From contig OZ020269.1 of NCBI GenBank assembly GCA_963971225.1, positions 21,388,921-21,452,920 of the forward strand: a DNA stretch of 64,000 bases, in the 5' to 3' direction. The notes under the pieces were generated by a model that worked only from the letters and a program-made list of their open reading frames with translations, was not told the origin of the DNA and ran no database searches. Shown here piece by piece: positions 46,700 to 58,399 of this stretch (position 1 is the stretch's first letter; the number at the start of each line of letters is the position of its first letter). The position numbers and the translations under genes were made by a program. Origin of the DNA: Melieria omissa (Eukaryota; Arthropoda; Insecta; Diptera; Ulidiidae).

Positions 46700-46894
46700 C
46701 ACACAGACTTCAAGTTTTCCATATCTAGAAACACTACATCCGATTTGGAATAAAATTAAAAAAAATACAAATACAATTTTTCACGATACATAAATAAAAA
46801 TCACCAAAGCCAAAGCTGACAGAAATACTAAAGAAAACAAGAAAATATTTAAAAATGAAAAACCGTCAATATGGCCGCATTGGTCTTTCTAGTG
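46700..46894. mobile_element. Possible small TTAA-flanked MITE
   Basis: TTAA at 46696-46699 and 46895-46898 encloses 195 bp. The right end, complemented, reads CACTAGAAAGACCAA, similar to the right end of the 16.2-kb MITE. The left end CACACAGACTTCAAG matches only loosely, so the left boundary is uncertain. Confidence 0.35.
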
Positions 46895-46898
46895 TTAA

Positions 46899-49499
46899 CA
46901 AAACTCAAAAATTCTGAACTTAAAAACTTTAAGTAATTTTTTTCAACTATTTAGATTGATTTTTTTAACAAAAACAAAAAGTTCTGAAATAAAAATTTGA
47001 GTAAATGTTGCTGCAACTAATTTGAAAAAAAAAATTGTATGTAGAGTAATGTGAACCCAGTTTCAATTGTCACTGAAATCAATAACAGACAACGACCACA
47101 GCGATGACAGATTTCAAGGCTTAGCTAAAAAGATAACAACAAAATACTCATGAAGTGGCAAAAAATGTTTTCATTTTGCGCATTTTTGCATTCATTCTTT
47201 TTCATTCTGTGGTCGTGTCAAATGTAAGAAAAAATCAGCTAAATTTAATTAATTTTTAAATTTAATTTTTTTTAATAAATTTTTTATTAAAAAAACAAAA
47301 ACCATTACAGTTAAAAATTGCATGGCTCAATCTCATTTGCTAAATTTAAGCTTTTAATTAATTTTTTACTAAAAAAAAATCATTATAATTTAAAATTACA
47401 TGACTCAATCTCATTTACTCACTTAAATGGAGCCCAACAGTTGAATCGAAGAGAGCACAAAACGGTCAATTGTCATATCACAGTTTGTTGACAAAAACTT
47501 TTCGACGCCCGGTCCATACATTTCTTAAACTCGCCATATACCTAACAGTCACCTTGAACCAAAATCTCTCCAGAGTCTAGACACATTAATTGTGTCGATG
47601 CTCGCACCCAGACCCCTCTGAACTATGGCCATGGCCATTTGCCGAATTGATTGATTTTCCATCTAGTTAATTAAATGTTAATCCATGTTGCCACGTTAAT
47701 CTTGTTGCCATAGTGGTGAATCTTAAGTTGTTGCGTCAAAATGAAAACATCAAAATAAACAAAAACGACAAAGTAAACGACACTTTGTGCGTCAGCAATG
47801 TTAGTCGCCCAGCATTCTCGTTGTTTGTTCAAGATGTCGCACCGTAACTTTGGTTATTTTAGCTTGAAAAGGCATCTTCGGTGCGAGCTGCTGTCGCCGG
47901 TATCGCTGCCATGCAACCACTTCATTTGCTTCGTGCATATTTTGCTGCCTTTATTGTTCTTGGCATTTTTATAAAATAATAATATTAACTACGAGGCGTT
48001 CGCCTCTCTTCGCAAGCACACATATCTATTAACATACAAGCATACATATGTACGAACCACCCATGCAGCAGTGTAATGCCAGGAGGCGATCCCGGGGGGT
48101 TGGTTTCTAGCCGATAAGAATCCAGCATGCTGGGCTGCAGCTTAATATATTTCCACCTACGATAGAAAAAAACAACATATGCACATACTTACATATGTAC
48201 ATATGAGCGCTATGTATGCTTCGATGCGTGCGTGTTGGTGCGTTAGCGTGCGTGCGTACGTTTACCTCCAAGGACAATAAAATCTGCATTGTAGCGCGCA
48301 CGGACGCAAACCCACGCACACACACACAAATCAGTTGGATCTTTTATTTAACGCATTGTGTATGTGTGAGTATATATATGTGTTAGTGTGTGTGTGTATG
48401 TGTGTTGTTCTTTGAATGACAACTTAATATTATTGCCACTGCCATTGCCAGCGTGTCTCCCGCTATTCGGCATTCGGCTGTGTTTGACTGTGTTTACCTG
48501 CGCCGCGACTGCTTGCGTAAAACTCAGCCGTCTCTACGCAATTTCTTGCTACATTCTGTGTAATTTCGATTATTGAATTTGACATTAGACGCTAATGGTG
48601 GTAGGCTCCTGTGAGTGAGTGGGTAGAAGAAGCTGGGGGCCAAATATGCTCTGGTGCAGAAAACTGCTCTGACGTGCGAGTTGGCGCAATCGTGTCAAAA
48701 CATTGGCAAATTGTTGGAGATTAAAATTGCAAATGGCATCACACAAAATTACACTTTTGTTGCTTACATTATGCAAAGCAAAGCAAAGTGCACTCATTTT
48801 TCATTACTTATCTTTTGTGGGCTGCTTGTACTGGCTGAAAAATGGTTGAACATTTTTTTATAAAATTTTTATTTTTGTTATTTGTTGATTGCTTTAATTT
48901 ATAAAATCAATTACATACCCAACTCAATTAGTCAGCCATCAATAATGAAACAATTCAACTGATTGAAGTGCCTGCGGGCAGCATAATTCAAATTATTTTA
49001 ATACTAACATTTACTGCATTTGCCAGCACATTTACGGTCAGTTCACATGTCCAGAGAAGGTCAACTGCTGCGCAGCTGACCTTCTACGTTGCGTAATTAA
49101 TACTTTAACCAATATGAAGCAAATGTATTGAGTCTGGTTGCCACAGCAGCAATTAGAAAGCCATAAATTAGTCAGTCATAGGAAGAGCTCATCACTGCAT
49201 TGGCTTTATGTGTGTGTGAGTGTGTGTGTGTGCCTGAGTCTGCTAGTTGATGGCTTCAACTGCTGTGCTTCACTTGAGGGAACAGTGTGCCGGCCAAATT
49301 ACAAACGTGTAAATGTCATTTGTATAAAATATGTTTTCCTCGACTACTGACTATTACCGATAGATTAATAATTCAGTTCTATTGATTTTCTTGGTATTTA
49401 TAGCACAAGAGTGACATTTTTATTTAATTGCCTGTTCAACATGTCGTATTGGGTTGATTTTGGGTTTTTATTGAATATTCAAGCAATTTTCCATATTAT
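46899..49499. other. Spacer with an ~84-bp direct repeat and CA/TG runs
   Basis: A block like TTTTTTACTAAAAAAAAATC, then GACTCAATCTCATTTACT occurs twice (about 47280-47345 and 47364-47430). ACATATGTACATATGAG and (TGCG)/(TG) runs lie at 48170-48420 and 49205-49235. No gene recognised. Confidence 0.45.
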
Positions 49500-50145
49500 G
49501 CTATACGAGGCGTATGAGTGATATGCGTAATTTGACATAATTTTTTAGAGATTTACGTATATTATGTCTGTGACGCATGTGCGATATGTTAATTTCAAAG
49601 TGTATGAGTTATATTTGTAGTATATTCTTTATTTTTAAAATTACGATAACAACTACCACAACAATATGCATATGTGTCGCATGAGTGATATTCAAATATC
49701 AAAGCGTATGAGTGATATTTTTAATTTTTCATTATGTTCCTTTTTTTGGGGAATTATATGAATTTAAATAAAAAAGGTAACAGTGCTGTCCTGTGTTCTT
49801 GTAGAAAGGAAGACGATGAGGCGGCGCACCAAGTTCTGTGAATCAAATTTGAGACAATTGGTACTATTGTGCCGAGAGGAGTTAAGTCTACTCATATTTC
49901 TTGAAATTACTCCAAAATCTAAACATATTTCTCCAAATAACCACGGAACCTCAAGTTGCAATACAATAGACGTATACTCTGTCCAAGTGATGCACTTGTA
50001 GGCGTATGAGTAATGTCAAAATTATTCAGAAAAAGCTGAAAACTTATGCTTATTATTCGTATTCGTATTATTCGTGTTCTTATTTGAATGTCTTATTCAA
50101 CACCTTTGCATACTAGTATGAGTACATGACGTATGAGTAACACTT
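49500..50145 (+). repeat. Cluster of GGCGTATGAGTGATATT motifs, + orientation
   Basis: Copies or near-copies of GGCGTATGAGTGATATT start at 49509, 49600, 49677, 49703, 50001 and 50128. The sequence between them is AT-rich and shows no strong longer period. The same word, in reverse complement, marks the tandem array at 58.1-60.5 kb. Confidence 0.7.
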
Positions 50146-50315
50146 GGTTCACATTTTGAATTGCGGCGTATATACGAACTAAACAGCTGCACAAAAGGTT
50201 GTATTGGGCACACTTCAATATTGCACAGTACTATCAAGCACTGTACTTCATTGTCGCGTTGGCAGCGAATTCAAATGTTCAATAATTCTATTCTGCAACA
50301 AAGCAAGCACTGCAT

Positions 50316-50711
50316 GCCAGCCTCGATAGCTCAGCTGGTAGCGCGCTGGCTTCTCATACCGAGCGCCCCGGGTTCGATTCCTGGCTTGGGCTGGAAAAAA
50401 CACTCATCTACTTCTATCGCTATCCACATGAAGGGAATGAGAATTACAAGAATCGCACAAGTGCGCTCTTGGCAGGCAATGGCAAAACCTCCAAGTGTGA
50501 ACGAAAAAACTGCCAATCGCCGTTCGGATTCGGCGTTAAACTGTAGGTCCCCTCCCCTCCCTTTCCCCATCCGTTAAAAATGTCACATGTTGACAAAAAC
50601 AGTGTTGCATACGCATTTCAAACGAGTGGAATCTGTGGTATCACAACGGACCCGTTAAGAGGCCTAAGTGTCTCATACAGAGGCAGCCACCGCAACCTAA
50701 CCTAACCAAAC
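50316..50711 (+). mobile_element. tRNA-derived SINE (396 bp) with perfect 12-bp target duplication
   Basis: The head has an A box TAGCTCAGCTGG (50327-50338) and a B box GGTTCGATTCC (50371-50381), the internal RNA polymerase III promoter in tRNA-like spacing. The body holds GCCGTTCGGATTCGGCGTTA, then AACTGTAGGTC (50519 on), shared with the minus-strand SINE at 57.66 kb. The tail ends in AACCTAACCTAACCAAAC. CAAGCACTGCAT is repeated exactly at 50304-50315 and 50712-50723. Like all SINEs it encodes no protein and depends on a partner LINE. Perfect duplications suggest a fairly recent insertion. Confidence 0.93.
50327..50381 (+). promoter_or_regulatory. Internal pol III promoter (A and B boxes) of the SINE
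   Basis: TAGCTCAGCTGG and GGTTCGATTCC match the consensus A and B boxes, 44 bp apart start to start. Confidence 0.88.
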
Positions 50712-50821
50712 CAAGCACTGCATCATTCGACAACAGCCTTTTCGCAACAGCAGTGTTCTGTTGTGAAGCAAAACATCAAAACAGAAAGCTATAATCAGGT
50801 TAACTAAAGTTTTTTTTAAAT

Positions 50822-52240
50822 TAATGTTGATGAAGCGCTTTTAGCTATCCATCGTTTAGTGTGCAAGGTATGGGATCATGAATGTATACCAAATGCTTGG
50901 AGATCGGTATTATTTGTCCAATACACAAAAAGGGCGATACGTTGCTATGTGAAAACTACAGACCCATAACACTGTTAAACATAATTTATAAAATTGTTTC
51001 TAACATACTCAGTGCTTGGCTGAAACCCCATACCAAGCGCATCATTGGCAGCTATCAAGCGGGCTTTCAAGAAAGTAGATCGACAGTTGATCAAATTTTC
51101 GTACTTCGACAAATCCTCGAGAAAACGCGCGAGCACAATCTGACAACGTACCAACTATTTATTGATTTTAAAGCAGCATACGACAGTGTTATAAGGAAGA
51201 AACTTTTCGAAGCAATGGCTGAATTTGGTATTCCATGGAAACTAATAAGATTAATCCGAGCCACAATGTCTAACGTCAGAAACGTCGTGCGAGTACAAAA
51301 TGACACATCACGCGAATTCGTCACAAAGAATGGTCTGAGACAAGGAGATTGACTGTCATGTCTGCTTTTTAATATTGCGCTAGAAAAAGTCATTAGGGAG
51401 TCCGCAGTTAACACGAACGGAACCATATTGTATAAATCTATCCAGCTTTTAGCCTACGCCGACGATATTGACATAATTGCCACCTCGCTGTCCCATCTAA
51501 AAGAAGCGTTCCAAAGCTTAGAAAAGGCTGCAAGAAACATGGGTTTGATAATCAACGAAAGCAAAACAAAAGCATTAATCTCCGTACCGCTCAAATCAAC
51601 AGAACCCCCGATCGGACAGTCTATTCGGATAAACAACTACGATTTTGAAATAGTTAGTGAATTCAAATACCTAGGTGTACACATTAACGATGAAAACAGT
51701 ATCTCAGCCGAAATTAACCAAAGAATTCTCTCGGCAAGCCGATGCTACTTCAGTCTGTGCAAACATTTAAAGAGCCGACTTTCGCCTAGAAGTTTAAAAG
51801 TTTCACTGTACCGTGCAATTATCGTTCCCTGTTTGACGTACGGAAGTGAAACATGGACCATCTGCAATGCTGATGAACAAAAACTTCAAGTTTTCGAAAG
51901 AAAAATTCTCCGGAGAATTTTTGGGCCAGTGAACGAAAACGGTGAATGGGGAAGCGTTACAACTATGAGCTCCAAAACCTCTACCAACACCCAGACATAA
52001 TTACCTACATAAAAATCAACCGACTAAGGTGGGCCGGCCATGTCATCAGAGCCAATAACACCTACCCACCGCACCAAATACTCTTTGGTAAATGCCATAC
52101 CATACGCTCCAAACCAGGATGCCAAGGCGTTAAACATAAGGTCATGGAGATTCCAAGCGCGAGATAGGAAGAACTGGAAATCACTTCTGCAGCAGGCGAA
52201 GACCCGTCCCGGGTTGTCAGGCCAAAAATGATGATGATGA
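50822..52240 (+). pseudogene. Non-LTR reverse transcriptase, decayed (YADD type, 5'-truncated)
   Basis: A reverse transcriptase can be followed through the + strand in several frames. It begins IHRLVCKVWDHE (about 50840), shifts near 50895 to ICPIHKKGDTLLCENYRPIT, QAGFQESRSTVDQIF and FIDFKAAYDS (catalytic Asp). It hits a TGA at 51350-51352 inside the GLRQGD-LS motif, continues LSCLLFNIALE and LLAYADDIDIIA (catalytic YADD), then EFKYLGVHIND. The C-terminal part ILRRIFGPVNENGEWG shifts near 51945 to NRLRWAGHVIRANN and again near 52150 to RDRKNWKSLLQQ. It ends in ATGATGATGATG like the fragment at 1.4-1.7 kb. The endonuclease is absent. One stop and at least three shifts make it dead. The clade is uncertain. 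Confidence 0.88.
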
Positions 52241-52309
52241 TGTTGTTGTAATGCTTGAAATGCAGCCCAGATTCCATACAAACTTATTAAGCTTATACTA
52301 TCGAGATAT

Positions 52310-52740
52310 CAAAGGGGCGTGCGAATTTTATTTTGCATCACATTTGTCCATGAGGCAACTGTTTCCGAAATGGTTGCTAACAGACAAGGCAATGCACAGT
52401 GCCACAAGTCTCTCGCTACGATGCTAAAATTGCACGAACTAAACTTCAAATTACTTTTGAATCCATCCAATCTCCAGACTTGGCTCCCAGTGACCTTTAT
52501 CTGTTATTAGACTTAAAAAAAATGGAACAAAATTTGGCTCGATTGAGGAGGTGATCGCTCAAAAAGATACCTATTTTAAGGCTAAAGATAAGTCGTTTTA
52601 CAAGGAAGGTGTCAAAATGTTAGAGAAGTGCTGCAATGAATGTATCGCTCTTGAAGGAAACCATGTTGATAAATAAAATTGAATTTCTGAAAAAAAGTTT
52701 TGTTTTCTACCTTAGACCGGGGACTTATCAGCCGATGTGT
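52310..52740 (+). mobile_element. mariner 3' half, irritans-type
   Basis: The right end, complemented, reads ACACATCGGCTGATAAGTCC then CCGGTCT, close to the known irritans-group terminal repeat, and is followed by TA (52741-52742). Upstream lies the C-terminal part of a mariner transposase. The 5' half, with the other TIR and the N-terminal domains, is missing. The break falls just after the 3' end of the neighbouring retrotransposon fragment, which may have inserted into or deleted it. Confidence 0.85.
52340..52674 (+). pseudogene. mariner transposase C-terminal fragment, frameshifted
   Basis: One frame reads NAQCHKSLATMLKLHELNFKLLL, with the Asp of the catalytic D-N-A motif replaced or lost. 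The normal PHP/SPDLAPSD block is broken by a shift near 52475 (a neighbouring frame gives APSDLYLLLDLKKM). The final frame reads FGSIEEVIAQKDTYFKAKDK and ends EGNHVDK with TAA at 52675-52677. This is the usual C-terminus of the family. Frame breaks make it non-functional. Confidence 0.83.
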
Positions 52741-52742
52741 TA

Positions 52743-54229
52743 TTCAGTACTTTTATTTAAGTATAAAGTATTGTTAACACATGAATAATATTAAACAACG
52801 CACACACAATAAAAGTGCTGTATGATCTCACTTTCCATTGCATTGCCGGTCAATTGAGTTTTTTGTGCCGACACAATGTATTTATTTGCACTTAATGAAA
52901 AAATCATTATTAAAAATTCATGAACTTGAACAATAATTAAAATATAGCAGTCAACGCTGAAAACATAAATTGAATAATTTATTGACACCAAACATTAAAC
53001 ATACATGGCTGCCATTTGAGCATAAAACAAAGACAGTAAAATGCAACAGCAGTAATTGTAAAAATTTATAAATATTATTCAATATTATTGCATAAATGAA
53101 TATTTATAAAATTCAATATAATTTTAAATAAAATTGGAATACTTAATGGCAAACAAGTCTAAACTGGGCGCTCTCAGTGTTTGCATTCTATGAAAATTTA
53201 CATTGTTTGTTGTTTATTTTCTTTACATAAAATTTTAGAGCAACAGTTTTACACGTTTCCTGCCGTTGACAACACCAGTTGATAATTGCATGTGCGCACC
53301 ACTATTATTGCAATTTAAACTGTCAGTGGTTCTGGCTTTTAACTTGTAAACGCTGTCAAGCCACACTTCAATACAACTGACCACCGTCTGGCGCTGTATG
53401 CGTAATTTAAATCTATAAAAACAATGCATATTTTGCTTTCATACGCCACGCGTTGCTTTTGAAGGGACACTCCTGCTCAATGCTTACAGCTTTATAAATC
53501 AACTGCAATAGCAATTTGACAATTTGACAGTTTGGAAATTTATTATTCGACAACAAATTGTTTTTCCGCAGCACCGAAGCAACGCTGATAGCCGCCAGTG
53601 GAAAGCGAGATATGAAAGATGAGCTCAAACATGATTATTAACCCTTTCGCTATTTTGTGGGCATATGGCAACGTCTGAAACCGTTTTATTCCAAGCATAA
53701 AATTTTTTGTTGGTCCTTAGAATAGTTTCAAGTTTTAGGAATAATACAAAATTCTTAAACTAAATATTTAAGTTTAAAGAAGAGAACTTTTTTGAAATAA
53801 TAATGAAAAAGGAAACAGAAAAATAATAAAAATTGTTAGCATCAGTTCTTTTTTACTTTTTTTCAGTTAAACATTTTTACTTCAGTTAAAAATATATTTT
53901 TTTAAATCATTTATAGCTAAATCAAGTGAATAAATATCCGACATGTAAGAACTTACTTATTACAATCACAACGATGTGTTTGCTGTCATATGGCAACACT
54001 CTATAAAACAGGGTCCGATAACAAAAATTTAAAAAAAAAGTTACCATGGGATTTCGATTTCGTTGACATAAAGACATAGGACAACAAATCGATAAATTAA
54101 AAATTGTAACTCTCTAAAAAACCTGTAACGAAAGATTTGCTATGAAATATTAATGCCTTAAAATACTACTGCACACTACAGTTTTATATTGTTAAGCAAC
54201 TCCAACTGGTTCGTAATTTAATGTATTCA
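52743..54229. other. Spacer, nothing recognised
   Basis: AT-rich DNA. CATATGGCAAC recurs at 53663 and 53988. TTAACCCTTTCG at 53639 resembles a MITE end, but no partner was found. No gene supported. Confidence 0.4.
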
Positions 54230-55090
54230 AATCTCAAATTACTGGTTCGTAATTGAATTAGTTCAATTCTCTAGTTACTTAAAGTAACGTATACGCCCTG
54301 CACACCACCACTGAATGTCTCTGGTAAACAATTTTTAGTAATTCAAACTGTTTTGTACTTTAATGTATTCAAGTCTCAAGTTACTTAAAGTTACGTATAC
54401 GCCCGGCAGACCAACACTGAATGTCTTGGAAGTGTCTGGGATTCTACTGAACACAGTTTTACTTAATTAAGTAAACAATTCTGATAAGCACATCATACTG
54501 GTTTATACTCGAATGTATTAAAGTCTCAAGTTACTTAAAATTACGTATACGCCCAGCAGACTAACAGTGAATGTCTTGAAAGTGTCTGAGATTCTACTAC
54601 ACACTACAGTTTTACTCAATTTAGTAAACAATTTTTATAAGCAATTTAAACACTGAATGTCTCTGAAGTGTCTGATATTCTACTACACACAGTTTTACTT
54701 AATTAAGTAAACTATTCTGATAAGCACATCAACTGATTTGCACTCCATTGTATTCAAGTCTCAAGTTACTTAAAGTTACGTATACGACCGGCAGATCAAC
54801 ACTGAATGTCTTGGAAGTGTCTGGGATTCTACTGACCACAGTTTTACTTAATTAAGTAAACAATTCTTATAAGCACATCAATGCATTCATCCAATGAATT
54901 CAAGTCTCAAGTTACTTAAAGTTACGTATACGCCCGGCAGACCAACACTGAATGTCTTGGAAGTGTCTGAAATTCTACTACACACTACAAATTTACTCGA
55001 ATGAGCAACTCAAACTGGTTTAGTTTAAATCTCAACGCATATGGCCCGCATAGCAATATTTAAAATTACTTATACGCCTGACTGCCTGTC
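54230..55090. repeat. Tandem array, about 148-bp unit, with ACGTATACGCCC word
   Basis: Unit landmarks are AAGTCTCAAGTTACTTAAAG, TTACGTATACGCCCGGCAGA, GAATGTCTTGGAAGTGTCTG and AGTTTTACTTAATTAAGTAA. The word ACGTATACGCCC or a variant sits at 54287, 54393, 54543, 54778, 54924 and 55068. Most spacings are near 146-150 bp. The ATACGCC ending is shared with the motif at 58-61 kb. No coding sequence. Confidence 0.8.
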
Positions 55091-57548
55091 TGCTAAATAG
55101 CAAATATGTAACTTTTCTTTACTTCTCGATTCGATTTCGATTACTAAACAGAAACTATTTAATCCAAACTTTCAGTATGGAACCAACAAAAGTTTAAGGA
55201 TTTTAACGAAAGGCTTAAAATCATCAAAAGTATAAGATTAAAAGCCAAAACTGCCAAATTAAACTCAAACAAAAACTGTGTTATCAACTTAAATTCAATT
55301 CTAAATGACAAAATATAATTTTGTGGAAATTTTGTGAAAACAAAACCTTTTCGTTATCTCAATCAGCTTTGGTTGCCAGCAAATTGTTTACTTTTTGATG
55401 TGCTGTTGAAATTCTATCAACTTTATTTTTAATTTTACTGTCACCTTTTTAGTTATCCGTGACGGTCCTTAGGCATTTAATATTTGTGAATAACAGTAAA
55501 ATAAAATTCATTAGTTTTGCATGAAATTAAAGGCTTTTTGTTGGTCTAGTTAGAATGATCCTATTTAAGCCAAATATGTAAGCCAAATTTGTTCGATAAC
55601 TAAATCCATTATGCCTTTCGCACAAAAAACCCCTGGGACAGTCAATTTTTTAAGCTTCTCTAAAGGCAATGTAACTTTTTGTACATCATTTTAACTCATA
55701 TGGAAAGAAAAATGCTCTGTTTCATGTCTCGGCAATAGTCGGCATTGTGTGTGCCAATGCGCTAGTGTGAGTGTGGAGGGACGTTTGTTTGACTCTGGCC
55801 TGCCGAAATGTTTACTTAGGACAGCAGTGCACTTTTGTTGGCACATTGTTGCTTGGTTGCTTCTTAACAAATATTTGCTCTAACAAATCAACAATGGTCG
55901 CCATAGAAGCGAGCACCTGATTTGATGCGCAGTATTCAATACACCCAAAGTTTTGATAAAAAATTTAAAGCACCCTACGGTTTCATCATCAAGTCAATGT
56001 TACTCAAAATGCTAACTTTATGTACATTGCTGTAAAAAGTTACGGCATAGTAGCAACTTTTTGCGCCACTAAATATGCAGCAAAAAGTCAAAAGTTAAGC
56101 TATCCCTAACTAAAAGTCGCATATGGCATGAGTCTGATGCTGAATTTATATGATTATTTTGCTGTAATGTAGCTGTAGACAGGCGTGCTTCCTCTCTCTA
56201 ATCTAATCAGTCAGTTAGTTGTTCTGTTGGAGGCGTTTCAACTTTCTTTTAAATTCAAGCCAATTTTTTGTTTAAACCATTAATCAGCAAATGCCTCCAG
56301 CAAACTATTCAATTGAAGCATAAATTAGATTTGCATTTAATCGTTACCAGATAATTGGGCATTTTTATCACAGCCAACTTTGCTTTGAATGCATTGAGTT
56401 GTTGTGCTGTATTTGAATGCATTCGAGCGCAAAAATTGTTTTAAGCGCAAAATATTAGTGCTATGTTTTCTTCATTAACCTTGTCCTTTGATATTTTGAT
56501 TTGCATTAAATGTGAAGAGTTGATGAGAAAATTTGGTTGACTGCAAATTCGAGTTGAAAGGTGAAGTGCTGAAGGTTGAGGTGCTACTTCAAAGTTCAAA
56601 GGTGTTTGTAATGTTTGTGTATTTATAATGTTAAAATAATGGATTTCATTTGTTTTTGTTTAGAGATTTATTTGAAGGTTTAATTAAAATGGTTGCTTGC
56701 AAAAATATTTGTCAAAATAAATGTTGCTCACACGCTTTGTATGCACTCAATGCTCCTGCTTGCTTCGAAAAAGCTGCACTTATGTCAACGAGGACTTTCT
56801 GTCGTACAAATTTTGTTATATTTGCTGACAAGAAAATTGTTTTTGTGGAAAGGAAAGAAAGTTTTATACAATATTTCCTCAAAATTTTGCTAAGAATTGT
56901 TAATTGAAATAATTAAAAATTGAAATTAATTAAAATATTAATAAAAATGTTTCACCGTGAGTTCAGCTTTTATAGGGAGTAAAAAAAAATCAATTACTTT
57001 TGCAATAGATGTCTTTAGTAATCTCTATGACGCGTTGTATAAGTGGAATCGAGTTACGCTAAATGGTTAAAATTGCATACTAAAAAAAACTCAGTTTCAT
57101 TAATGCTTCACCCAATTTTTTGTTTTGTGTTCCATCGGAAATATGCAGCGCCACACAATTCAATTCCCCAGAAGTAGCGAAAGCTTGGTTTGAGGGTTCT
57201 TATGCATTCCTCTTCTAGCCCGACCAAGAACTTTTTGTTATTCATCCACCTTATAGTTCGAACCTGACAGCAAATAATGGCCACCTGTTCCTGTTTATGG
57301 CGAATAATTTAGCCGGTGAAAGATGGTCCTCAAGAAAAGCTTGTAAAATTCTACTGTTCCCTGTTTTACCAATAGAAACGAAAGAGAGATGGAATTTCCG
57401 TCAAAATGACTTGTTTTCACAAGTTATGACACAAAACTTTGCATGCTCGACCATACTTGGATTGTTCTCACTATGCTTTATAAATTCTAAAGACTTTCAT
57501 GCAAAAATAATGATTGTTCTTGAATGAAATTAATTGCTGAACGTTTAC
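55091..57548. other. Spacer, nothing recognised
   Basis: AT-rich DNA. The short open frame at 56650-56907 has no family resemblance. No gene or element end was recognised. Confidence 0.4.
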
Positions 57549-57552
57549 TTAA

Positions 57553-58136
57553 CCCTTTCGGGACGGAGTTTAATTTTGAAAACCAAAATACTCTTGGTAA
57601 AAATGTTCCCATGCTTTCAATTTTGGGACTACAAAGTTTTGTTGTAACATATACTCATAATTGATTTAATTGATTGGCACGACAGCCCGCTTACGCGAGA
57701 CTAAGGCCTAGCTTCCCGCAACCACCCGTGTTGTGCGTGTGAATTTTGTACGCGGGTGGAAGAGACCTACAGTTTTATGCCGGTTCCGAACGGCAGGTTG
57801 GGAGCTTTTTCATAGGCAATTTTTACTCTCAGAGGTTTGCCATTTCCAGCTGAGAGGACAGCCACCGAAAGAGAAAACGAGTTTCCCGTTATTTTTTTTA
57901 GGTGTTACTACATACATTATTCGATCTTGCGTCGCTCTGCATGCGACTCGTTGGACCGCGCACTAACCAACTGAGCCACGGCGGCTGCCGTATATACTCA
58001 CAAATTCTAAAAACATCCTTTAACCGAAGACATATATTTGGAATAATTATTCTGCGGGGGTCACAAGATGTGAATAATTATTTTGAGGGGCCTTAAAAAC
58101 TTGCTGGGACGTATTATCCCAGTAGTCCCGAAAGGG
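57553..58136. mobile_element. piggyBac-type MITE (584 bp including a nested SINE)
   Basis: The inverted ends share CCCTTTCGGGAC exactly (12 bp) and TTAA flanks both (57549-57552 and 58137-58140). CCC start plus TTAA fits piggyBac-like MITEs. Without the nested SINE and one target duplication the element is about 240 bp, close to the other piggyBac-type MITE at 41.73 kb. No coding sequence. Confidence 0.87.
57663..57990 (-). mobile_element. tRNA-derived SINE, minus strand, nested in the piggyBac-type MITE
   Basis: On the minus strand it begins CGGCAGCCGCCGTGGCTCAG, with A box GTGGCTCAGTTGG (57967-57979). The B box is decayed (AGATCGAATAATG). The body has GCCGTTCGGAACCGGCATAA then AACTGTAGGTC, the core also found in the SINE at 50.3 kb. 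Flanks ATATACTCATAATT (57649-57662) and ATATACTCACAAATT (57992-58006) are imperfect target duplications. Its head differs from the 50.3-kb SINE, so this is a second family sharing a body segment. Confidence 0.85.
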
Positions 58137-58213
58137 TTAAACAAATATCACTCATACGCCTAGCAAATGACACTTTATTCTCATTTGTATTATGCAAAAT
58201 TTACATTAAAATC

Positions 58214-58399
58214 GCTTGTACGGACGTATCATGGATAGGATTATTATTAAAATGTGCACCTTTAACTGTTAACTACTATTAACTGTTGTTGATGCTAAAA
58301 TGCAATGCTTGTACGGACGTATCATGGATAGGATTATTATTAAAATGTGCACCTTTAACTGTTAACTACTATTAACTGTTGTTGATGCTAAAATGCAAC
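58214..58399. repeat. Exact 93-bp direct duplication
   Basis: GCTTGTACGGACGTATCATG and the following sequence to TGCTAAAATGCAA occur at 58214 and again at 58307 with no difference seen. It is either a very recent duplication or an assembly artefact. Confidence 0.93.

Noticed and set aside
50316..50395. A tRNA gene
   Set aside because: The A and B boxes are good, but the anticodon and acceptor stems do not pair properly, a SINE body follows, and 12-bp target duplications bound the whole 396-bp unit.
53638..54020. Another piggyBac-type MITE starting TTAACCCTTTCG
   Set aside because: No inverted right end. The CATATGGCAAC words at 53663 and 53988 are in direct, not inverted, orientation.
54230..55090. 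CRISPR-like array
   Set aside because: The units are about 148 bp and diverged throughout, with no short identical repeats separated by unique spacers, and the DNA is eukaryotic.
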